Origin: SIG607 sp045592625
Lineage (GTDB): Bacteria > Bacillota > Clostridia > Oscillospirales > Acutalibacteraceae
NCBI GenBank assembly: GCA_045592625.1
Contig: JAZNVC010000028.1
Location: forward strand, 1 to 5,678
DNA: 5,678 nucleotides
Direction: 5' to 3'
Shown: positions 1 to 5,228 of the stretch, one piece after another
Numbering within the stretch: position 1 is the first letter of the stretch
How the letters are laid out: the number at the start of each line of letters is the position of its first letter
Notes under the pieces: generated by a model
The model's input: only the letters and a program-made list of their open reading frames with translations
Told to the model about the DNA's origin: nothing
Databases searched by the model: none
Position numbers and translations under genes: made by a program

Positions 1-145
1 CTTCCTGTTCGGCGGTAGTCTTTCCCGAAGCAATGCTTAAAAGTTTTATCATTCGGTTTACTTCCGTCTGATGCTCGTCCTCTTTGGTTTTTCCTGTGGC
101 GGCATATTTAACTATACCGACTGCACTATCAACAACACTAAATGA
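1..145 (-). CDS. Unidentified open frame, running off the left edge
   Basis: I do not recognise this frame. On the minus strand it is open for 48 codons after a TAG at 148-146 and continues past the window edge. It encodes a polar, charged peptide containing VDSAVGIVKYAATGKTKEDE and later MIKLLSIASGKTTAEQE. GC is about 45%, higher than the flanking spacer, and none of the three plus-strand frames stays open as long, so coding is plausible. The weak point is the start. There is no in-frame ATG, GTG or TTG before the ATG at 52-50, which has only a weak GGAAG upstream. Either the gene starts at 52, or this is the 5'-truncated or frameshifted remnant of a longer gene. It lies beyond the terminator of the preceding operon, so it would be a separate unit. 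No signal peptide, membrane segment or catalytic motif is visible. Confidence 0.3.
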
Positions 146-174
146 CTATTGAACTCTTTAAATAAAAACATTAA

Positions 175-209
175 AATAATGACTACCGGTTAAGCCGATA
201 GTCATTATT
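175..209 (-). terminator. Rho-independent terminator after the ttcA-GNAT operon
   Basis: Two 15-base arms (175-189 and 195-209) flank a 5-base loop. The only non-Watson-Crick position, 186 with 198, is a G-U wobble in minus-strand RNA but a C-A mismatch in plus-strand RNA, so the hairpin is fully paired only in the minus transcript. On that strand the stem is followed by an interrupted T-rich tract (174 down to about 155). It lies about 48 bases past the acetyltransferase stop and most likely ends the operon. The stem is AT-rich and the T tract is broken, so termination may be incomplete. Confidence 0.75.
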
Positions 210-256
210 AAAGTAATAGTCTTATGTTTATCTAAACACATATTTAATTCATATAT

Positions 257-721
257 TTACAGTATTTGTTCCATACCTATCTTCTGTGGCACAAGTCCGC
301 AGGATTCGTAAAATCGTAAAGCCGATTCGTTACAGCTCCAAACATTAAGGGTTAAATTGTAACAACCGTTTTCTCTTGCAAATTTCACTGCTGCTTCGTA
401 CAATTCCTTACCGATGTGTTTTCCACGCAAATTTTCATCTACGCAAAGATCATCGATATATAAAGTTTTAATATCAGTAAGAACCGAGTTGTTGATATGC
501 TTCTGAAATATGCAAAAACAATATCCCATAACCTCGTCCTTTTCATTAACATATACAAAAATGGGACGATTTTCATCTTTTAAAATCTCTTTAAGTTCTT
601 CATCAGAATATTTTTTGCCTATATTAAAAATATCCGGTCTTCCGTTATGATGGACAAGGCAAACCTGAGAAAGTAAATCGCTGATTTTTGGTATATCTTT
701 ATCTATTGCCATCCTTATCAT
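257..721 (-). CDS. GNAT family N-acetyltransferase
   Basis: This 154-residue protein is a single complete GNAT domain, which transfers an acetyl group from acetyl-CoA to an amine; the substrate cannot be read from the sequence. Strand beta4 and motif A are clear: YIDDLCVDENLRGKHIGKEL (about 88-107) includes the R-G-x-x-x-G-K pyrophosphate-binding loop (R99, G100, G104). Motif B follows at about 124-143, with LNVWSCNESALRFYESCGL, the usual N-x-x-A-x-x-F-Y-x-x-x-G pattern. The N-terminal part has the VHHNGRPDIF stretch (about 23-32) typical of a widespread Firmicutes subgroup of uncharacterised soluble acetyltransferases. The ATG at 721-719 is preceded by AAGGGG at 8-base spacing; a second Met at residue 4 is a less likely start. 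It lies 12 bases after the ttcA-like gene, so the two are probably co-transcribed. The pairing may not be functional. Confidence 0.9.
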   Translation of the reverse strand: MIRMAIDKDIPKISDLLSQVCLVHHNGRPDIFNIGKKYSDEELKEILKDENRPIFVYVNEKDEVMGYCFCIFQKHINNSVLTDIKTLYIDDLCVDENLRGKHIGKELYEAAVKFARENGCYNLTLNVWSCNESALRFYESCGLVPQKIGMEQIL

Positions 722-729
722 TTCAAAAT

Positions 730-735
730 CCCCTT
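730..735 (-). promoter_or_regulatory. Ribosome binding site of the GNAT gene, overlapping the upstream stop codon
   Basis: The minus strand reads AAGGGG eight bases before the acetyltransferase ATG. Its first two bases are part of the TAA stop (736-734) of the upstream thiolase gene. This overlap supports the chosen start and suggests that the two cistrons are translationally coupled. Confidence 0.7.
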
Positions 736-1564
736 ATTTCTTATCATAATTTTCAAGAAAACTGTGCAGTTCGCCTTTGTCGGCTTCACGGAATCCTACA
801 ATTTGTGAAAGATTAACGTTATGCAGACTTCTGAATATATTATCATCAACATTAGGATTAATTTTCTTTATATCTGCTATCAAATTTTTGATTTCCCTGC
901 GTTTTGAGAGTCCTTCGTATATTTTGGAGTCTTCGGTAAAACGACAGGCACATTGCAAAAATTCGAGAGAATTAGATTTAGCCCACGCTATAATATCTTT
1001 TTCTTTCACTTTATATAGAGGTCGAATTAACTCAAGCCCTTGAAAATTCGAACTTTTTAGTTTAGGCAGCATTGTCTTTATTTCTGATGAATACATCATA
1101 CTCATTAGCAGGGTTTCAATAACATCATCAAAATGATGTCCTAAAGCAATTTTATTACAGCCCAGTGACTGAGCTTTTGCATATAAAGCTCCCCTTCTCA
1201 TTCTGGCACACAAATAACACGGAGAACCTCCTGCCGTATTTACAATATCGAAAATATCACTTTTAAAAATTTCTACAGGAATATTTAGTATTTCAATATT
1301 TTTATTAAGCAGATTTTTATTATCTTCACGATAACCGGGATCCATACAGATATAAACAACTTCAAATGGTATATTGGAATGTCTATGCAGTTCCTGCATA
1401 CATTTTGCAAGAATCATAGAATCCTTACCGCCCGAAATACAAACGGCAATTTTATCGCCTTCAGATATTAATTGATAATCATTAAGAGCACCGCAAAAGG
1501 GATTCCATATAGATTTTCTGAATTTTTTAATTATACTGCGTTCAATTTCTTTATATCTTTCCAT
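734..1564 (-). CDS. ttcA: TtcA-like tRNA 2-thiocytidine synthetase (PP-loop ATPase)
   Basis: This 276-residue cytoplasmic protein belongs to the adenine-nucleotide alpha-hydrolase (PP-loop) superfamily. It probably uses ATP to adenylate a tRNA base and replaces oxygen with sulfur; the E. coli family member makes 2-thiocytidine at tRNA position 32. The PP-loop SGGKDS is at 44-49. A CxxC pair (C116, C119) precedes RMRRGALY, and GHHFDDVIET follows at 142-151, as in TtcA. A further cysteine in LQCACR (C205, or C207) aligns with the third iron-sulfur cluster ligand of E. coli TtcA (C222), so a [4Fe-4S] cluster held by three cysteines is likely. It is shorter than E. coli TtcA (311 residues). It lacks the N-terminal zinc fingers expected of TtuA and the C-terminal domains of TilS, so a lysidine synthetase is less likely. 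The ATG has AGGAG about five bases upstream. It is the first gene of a two-gene operon. The family call is firm; the modified tRNA position is inferred. Confidence 0.87.
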   Translation of the reverse strand: MERYKEIERSIIKKFRKSIWNPFCGALNDYQLISEGDKIAVCISGGKDSMILAKCMQELHRHSNIPFEVVYICMDPGYREDNKNLLNKNIEILNIPVEIFKSDIFDIVNTAGGSPCYLCARMRRGALYAKAQSLGCNKIALGHHFDDVIETLLMSMMYSSEIKTMLPKLKSSNFQGLELIRPLYKVKEKDIIAWAKSNSLEFLQCACRFTEDSKIYEGLSKRREIKNLIADIKKINPNVDDNIFRSLHNVNLSQIVGFREADKGELHSFLENYDKK

Positions 1565-1579
1565 AAATTCTCCTAAAAA

Positions 1580-1616
1580 ATAAGTCGGTACTGTTATTAT
1601 AACAGAACCGACTTAT
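1580..1616 (-). terminator. Rho-independent terminator of the nhaC-family gene
   Basis: The arms at 1580-1589 and 1607-1616 pair perfectly over 10 bp. After one mismatch (1590 with 1606) the pairing continues for 6 bp (1591-1596 with 1600/1601-1605), closing on a 3-base loop. On the minus strand the stem runs straight into TTATTTTTT. The stem begins about 17 bases past the antiporter stop codon. The T run directly abuts the AGGAG (1574-1570) of the next gene, so termination would release RNA just before the ttcA leader. Confidence 0.88.
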
Positions 1617-1623
1617 AATTCAA
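1596..1623 (-). promoter_or_regulatory. Likely promoter of the ttcA-GNAT operon, nested in the terminator hairpin
   Basis: On the minus strand, TTGAAT (1623-1618) is followed after 16 bases by a perfect TATAAT (1601-1596). The -10 is preceded by TG one base upstream, giving an extended -10. The predicted start, near 1589, lies in the 3' arm of the nhaC terminator. New transcripts would therefore lack the 5' arm and could not form that terminator, while transcripts arriving from nhaC would. The leader would be only about 25 bases. The inference rests on sequence match alone. Confidence 0.6.
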
Positions 1624-1633
1624 GTTTTAATTA

Positions 1634-3445
1634 TTAAGCAGCAACCTTTTTATTGGTGATGAGCTTAATAACAAAGAGTACAGCAATCATCATAACAATC
1701 GCTATTACCAAAGATATAACTGCATTATTGATAAATGGAGCAATAATGAAGTTTACAAAGGAAACAGCCGCAACTGTAATTGCATAAGGAAGCTGAGTTG
1801 ATACGTGATTCAAGTGATCGCACTGAGCACCTGCGGAAGACATAATAGTTGTATCCGAAATAGGAGAACAATGGTCACCGCATACAGCACCTGCAAGACA
1901 AGCGGAAATACCGATAATCATAATAGTGCCACCTTCGGGGAACATTGCCGTAACAATCGGAATAAGAATGCCGAAAGTACCCCAAGAAGTACCGGTTGCA
2001 AAAGCGAGAAGACAAGCAACAATAAAGATGATAGCAGGAAGAAGTTTATCAAGGCCTGCAGCAGCGCTATCCATAATTGCAGCAACATAAACCTTTGCAC
2101 CCAAAAGTCCTGTCATATTCTTTAAAGCAGTAGCCATTGTCAAAATAGTAATAGCAGAAACCATTGCTTTAAATCCGGCAGGAACGCTTTCCATTGACTC
2201 CTTGAATTTAACCACCCGTCTCATAGCATAGTAAATAACAGAAATCACAAGAGCTATAAGGGCACCCCAAGGAAGTCCGACCGTTGCATCGGTGTTAGAG
2301 AATGCATCAATAAAGTTCATACCGGCAAAGGAGTTACCGTTACCGTTATAAACAAGAGCAGCAACACAGCAGATAATAAGAACAACAATGGGGAAAATTA
2401 TATCAAGAATAATTCCCTTTTCGTTGCCTTTTTCGGTTTCAACAGATGCGGAAACCTGTTCACCGGATGTAAAGAGGTCACCATTATTTGCATTAAGTTC
2501 GTGAAGCTTCATAGGACCGTAATCAAACTTAATAAGGGTAATAGCAATAATAAATACAAAAGTAAGTAAAGAATAGAAGTTATAAGGAATAGCCTGAATG
2601 AAAAGCTTAAGACCCTCACCTTCGGGAGCATAACTGGAAACGGCAGCTGCCCAAGAAGAAATAGGAGCTATCATACATACAGGTGCTGCTGTTGCATCAA
2701 TAAGGAATGCAAGTTTAGCACGAGAAATCTTATTTGCATCAGTAACGGGACGCATAATCGAACCAACAGTAAGGCAGTTGAAATAGTCGTCAATAAAGAT
2801 AAGTACTCCAAGAATAAATGTAGCAATTGAAGCTCCTATTTTTGACTTAATGTTTTTAGCAGCCCATCTACCGAAAGCAGCAGAACCACCCGATTTGTTC
2901 ATTAAAACAACCATTATGCCAAGGATAACCAAGAATACAAAAATACCCGCAGTTCCCGAAACGGCATCAATAAGACCACTGCCGATAACGTTATCAATAG
3001 CAGCAAGAGGCTTAAAGTTAGCAGCCATAAATCCACCGGCAACAATACCTACAAACAAAGAAGAATAAACTTCTTTAGTAATAAGAGCAAGTACAATTGC
3101 AATAATTGGTGGAATTAATGCCCAGAATTTACTAAACAAAGGAGTTTCACCGCGTACGGTGTCCATTGCAAGTTTTGAATTCGCTTCAAAATTGCTATCA
3201 AATTCCTTATTGGTGGTATAAGCATCAAGATAAGATTTAGCATCATCATATACAGTTAAGTCAAGTTCGTTGCCATCAGCATCAATATATACTTCGCTGA
3301 CCATCAAAACATTGGAAGATACGCCACCTTCACTTATGCCTTCAACCGGTTCATCAGCAAAAGCAGGAACGGCAGCACAAACGAAAAGTGCTATAACTGC
3401 AAAAAGAAGAATTGCTATTTTTCTAAGATTAGCAGTCTTTATCAT
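1634..3445 (-). CDS. nhaC: NhaC-family Na+/H+ antiporter with signal peptide and acidic N-terminal extension
   Basis: This 603-residue polytopic membrane protein probably exchanges Na+ for H+ across the cytoplasmic membrane, serving pH and sodium homeostasis. Residues 1-30 form a signal peptide: positive start (K3, R8, K9), hydrophobic core, and AFA before D31. Residues 31 to about 100 are hydrophilic and strongly acidic (about 17 Asp/Glu against 4 Lys/Arg). Membrane segments begin near 108 (ALIPPIIAIVLAL) and continue to about 595. Family hallmarks are FIDDYFNCLTVGS (217-229), IDATAAPVCMIAPISSWAAA (249-268), ATGTSWGTFGILIP (483-496) and CGDHCSPISDTTIMSSAG (522-539). A polar loop lies at about 306-345. 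Related carriers in this superfamily exchange organic acids (MleN type) or are uncharacterised, so the substrate is not certain. The start has a perfect AGGAGG (3458-3453) seven bases upstream. It appears to be monocistronic, with its own promoter and terminator. Confidence 0.88.
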   Translation of the reverse strand: MIKTANLRKIAILLFAVIALFVCAAVPAFADEPVEGISEGGVSSNVLMVSEVYIDADGNELDLTVYDDAKSYLDAYTTNKEFDSNFEANSKLAMDTVRGETPLFSKFWALIPPIIAIVLALITKEVYSSLFVGIVAGGFMAANFKPLAAIDNVIGSGLIDAVSGTAGIFVFLVILGIMVVLMNKSGGSAAFGRWAAKNIKSKIGASIATFILGVLIFIDDYFNCLTVGSIMRPVTDANKISRAKLAFLIDATAAPVCMIAPISSWAAAVSSYAPEGEGLKLFIQAIPYNFYSLLTFVFIIAITLIKFDYGPMKLHELNANNGDLFTSGEQVSASVETEKGNEKGIILDIIFPIVVLIICCVAALVYNGNGNSFAGMNFIDAFSNTDATVGLPWGALIALVISVIYYAMRRVVKFKESMESVPAGFKAMVSAITILTMATALKNMTGLLGAKVYVAAIMDSAAAGLDKLLPAIIFIVACLLAFATGTSWGTFGILIPIVTAMFPEGGTIMIIGISACLAGAVCGDHCSPISDTTIMSSAGAQCDHLNHVSTQLPYAITVAAVSFVNFIIAPFINNAVISLVIAIVMMIAVLFVIKLITNKKVAA

Positions 3446-3475
3446 ATAAAAACCTCCTACAAATATTATACTGTG

Positions 3476-3504
3476 ATGTTATCATATTTTGAAAAATATG
3501 TCAA
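3476..3504 (-). promoter_or_regulatory. Promoter of the nhaC-family gene with a palindromic spacer
   Basis: The minus strand reads TTGACA (3504-3499), a perfect sigma-A -35 box. After exactly 17 bases comes TAACAT (3481-3476), preceded by TGA, which makes an extended -10. Transcription would start near 3469, about 24 bases before the ATG, so there is no room for a riboswitch. A second TATAAT-like match (3470-3465) has only a poor -35 and is less likely. The spacer holds an 8-2-8 inverted repeat at 3483-3500 (CATATTTT and AAAATATG arms), a candidate operator. Confidence 0.75.
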
Positions 3505-3510
3505 TAATTT

Positions 3511-3529
3511 TGTTAATAATCAGTTAACA
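3511..3529. repeat. Short inverted repeat upstream of the nhaC -35 box
   Basis: TGTTAA and TTAACA arms are separated by 7 bases, with the near edge seven bases upstream of the -35 box. The position suits an activator or repressor site. The arms are short and made mostly of A and T, so chance is a real alternative. Between here and the malQ terminator (about 3530-3609) I see only a perfect 10-base palindrome, TTATGCATAA (3566-3575), and no gene. Confidence 0.3.
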
Positions 3530-3609
3530 TTTACTTTTTGGAGTTAAAAGTCACATTATCTGTTATTATGCATAAAAACGGATATGGCATATATTTGCCG
3601 AAAAAAAAC

Positions 3610-3641
3610 AAAAAGAAAGAAGCAAAAACTTCTTTCTTTTT
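3610..3641 (-). terminator. Rho-independent terminator of malQ
   Basis: Thirteen-base perfect arms (3610-3622 and 3629-3641) enclose a 6-base loop. On the minus strand the stem is followed by TGTTTTTTTT (3609-3601). It starts only six bases after the malQ stop codon. The arms are almost pure purine on one side and pure pyrimidine on the other, so the stem has just four G-C pairs; the long T run supports its function. Confidence 0.85.
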
Positions 3642-3647
3642 CTTTTA

Positions 3648-5129
3648 CTAATTCAGTCTGCTGTAAATTTCTGTGAGACTACGTATTTTGTTTGCCAGTT
3701 TCTCATTAATTTCGCCTTTTTTTACGCGCCATTTCCAGTTTTGACCTAAAGTTGAAGGAGTATTTATACGTCCTGTGCCGTCTATTCCCAAATAATCTTG
3801 AATCGGAATTATTACTGTATCCGAAATTGTAACAAAAGCACTACTAATCATAGCCCAATTTATTTGTTCTTCATTATTTACCCTAAGATAATCCATCATA
3901 AACTTCAATTTTGATTGGTCAAGCAGTTCTTTCCAACCCATAATTGTATTGTTATCGTGTGTTCCTGTATAAACAACACTGTTTTGTGGGCAATTATGTG
4001 GAAGATGAGCACTATTCCCTGCTTCATCAAACCCAAATTCCAAAACCTTCATACCCGGAAAACCTGTTTTAGAGAGCATTTCGTAAACCTCATTGGTAAA
4101 AAATCCCAAATCCTCAGCAATTATAGGTAGGTTATTGAATTTTTCCTTTAAGTAATCAAAAAAATCTATACTTGGTCCTTTATGCCATGTACCATTAACC
4201 GCATCCTCATTTCCGTACGGTACAGCATAATATGATTCAAAACCTCTGAAATGGTCAATTCTGATTACATCATATAGTTTTAAAGTATATTCAATTCTTC
4301 TTTGCCACCAGTCGTATGGCGATGGAGAATTTTTCATATAATTCCAATTATATATGGGATTTCCCCATAACTGACCTTTTGTTGTAAAAGCATCGGGAGG
4401 ACAACCTGCAACTTCAATAGGCTTTAATTTGTCATCAAGATGAAACTGTTCGGGTTCACACCATACGTCAGCACTATCATATGCAACATATATAGGTATG
4501 TCACCGATAATTTTGATTCTTTTGCTATTAGCATAAGATTTCAAATTATTCCATTGTACGTAAAAGAAATACTCAAGAACCTTAAAAAATTCTATTTCAT
4601 CTTTCAAATCTTTTTGTGCTTTTAGTAAAGCTTCTTTGTGTCGGAATTTTAGTTCATTTGGCCATTCTATCCAGCTTTTACCGTCATAGGCAGTTTTGAT
4701 TGCCATAAAAAGTGAATAATCGTTAAGCCAGAACATATTTTTCTCTAAAAAGAGATAATAATCTTCCGTTGGATTATCAATAAATCTGTAATACGCCTTT
4801 CTTAAAACGTTAAAACGATTCAAATATAAAACCGAATAGTTAACTTCTTCACCGTTACCCCAATCAATATCACAATACTCGCTTTTATTCAAATAACCTT
4901 CTTGTTCAAGAATTTCCAAATCAATAAAATACGGATTTCCGGCGTAAGCCGAATAGGATTGATATGGTGAATCTCCGTAACTAGTAGGAGAAAGCGGCAG
5001 AATTTGCCAATAGGTTTGTCCTGCACTTTCTAAAAAATCAACAAATTTATATGCTTCTTGTCCAAAAGTTCCTATACCATAGTTACTATTTAAAGAAAAA
5101 ATAGGCATTAAAACACCAGCTGTTCTCAT
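3648..5129 (-). CDS. malQ: 4-alpha-glucanotransferase (amylomaltase, GH77)
   Basis: This 493-residue cytoplasmic enzyme cuts an alpha-1,4-glucan and transfers the released piece to another glucan or glucose. It works in maltodextrin and glycogen-oligosaccharide metabolism alongside a phosphorylase. Its length matches the bacterial amylomaltase type (about 500 residues), and it lacks the N-terminal extension of the long E. coli type. The N-terminal R2-x-x-G start, LPLSPTSYGDSPYQSYSAYA (44-63) and GNPYFIDL are diagnostic. GDIPIYVAYDSADVW spans 209-223. The catalytic residues are the nucleophile D292 in RIDHFRG, the acid/base E339 in IIAEDLGF, and D392 in TGTHDNN. All are present, so it should be active. 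The start is supported by AGGTGGTGA about five bases upstream. No other starch or maltose genes are visible next to it, and it appears to be transcribed alone between two terminators, ending in TAG. Confidence 0.97.
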   Translation of the reverse strand: MRTAGVLMPIFSLNSNYGIGTFGQEAYKFVDFLESAGQTYWQILPLSPTSYGDSPYQSYSAYAGNPYFIDLEILEQEGYLNKSEYCDIDWGNGEEVNYSVLYLNRFNVLRKAYYRFIDNPTEDYYLFLEKNMFWLNDYSLFMAIKTAYDGKSWIEWPNELKFRHKEALLKAQKDLKDEIEFFKVLEYFFYVQWNNLKSYANSKRIKIIGDIPIYVAYDSADVWCEPEQFHLDDKLKPIEVAGCPPDAFTTKGQLWGNPIYNWNYMKNSPSPYDWWQRRIEYTLKLYDVIRIDHFRGFESYYAVPYGNEDAVNGTWHKGPSIDFFDYLKEKFNNLPIIAEDLGFFTNEVYEMLSKTGFPGMKVLEFGFDEAGNSAHLPHNCPQNSVVYTGTHDNNTIMGWKELLDQSKLKFMMDYLRVNNEEQINWAMISSAFVTISDTVIIPIQDYLGIDGTGRINTPSTLGQNWKWRVKKGEINEKLANKIRSLTEIYSRLN

Positions 5130-5145
5130 TCAAATCACCACCTAT

Positions 5146-5176
5146 ATTATATGTCTTTTTATAAGTTTTAAAACAA
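5146..5176 (-). promoter_or_regulatory. Possible malQ promoter
   Basis: A perfect TATAAT lies at 5151-5146, so transcription would start only about 10 bases before the malQ ATG. The best -35 is TTGTTT (5176-5171), at a rather long 19-base spacing; it coincides with the T run of the gap terminator. The 17-base position reads only GTTTTA. A perfect 10-base palindrome, GTTTTAAAAC (5165-5174), overlaps this area. The upstream terminator implies that malQ needs its own start, but this promoter is weaker by sequence than that of nhaC. Confidence 0.42.
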
Positions 5177-5207
5177 AAAATCGCTTCACGCGAGATGAAG
5201 CGATTTT
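5177..5207 (-). terminator. gap: Rho-independent terminator of gap
   Basis: Perfect 12-base arms (5177-5188 and 5196-5207) enclose a 7-base loop. On the minus strand the stem reads into TTTTTTGTTTT. It lies 21 bases after the gap stop codon and should end the gap transcript strongly, separating it from malQ. Confidence 0.93.
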
Positions 5208-5228
5208 AAATTTTTAGAACTAAACCAA

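Noticed and set aside
175..209. End of a mobile element or an attachment site
   Set aside because: Although it is an inverted repeat, the G-U pairing, position after the operon and T-rich tail fit a terminator. No transposase, integrase or target-site duplication is visible.
225..238. TGTTTA and TAACA-type hairpin (TGTTTA-TC-TAAACA) just after the acetyltransferase stop
   Set aside because: The loop is only 2 bases, the stem is AT-rich and no T run follows. The stronger hairpin at 175-209 explains termination.
777..1043. Plus-strand open frame of 88 codons
   Set aside because: It lies entirely antisense to the ttcA-like gene, whose catalytic motifs are intact. The peptide shows no family pattern, so it is a shadow.
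1805..2125. Plus-strand open frame of 106 codons
   Set aside because: Antisense to conserved membrane segments of the antiporter. Its Cys-, Asn- and Ser-rich composition follows from reading those codons backwards.
3446..3475. Ion-sensing riboswitch in the antiporter leader
   Set aside because: The predicted leader is only about 24 bases and consists mainly of the ribosome binding site, too short for any known riboswitch.
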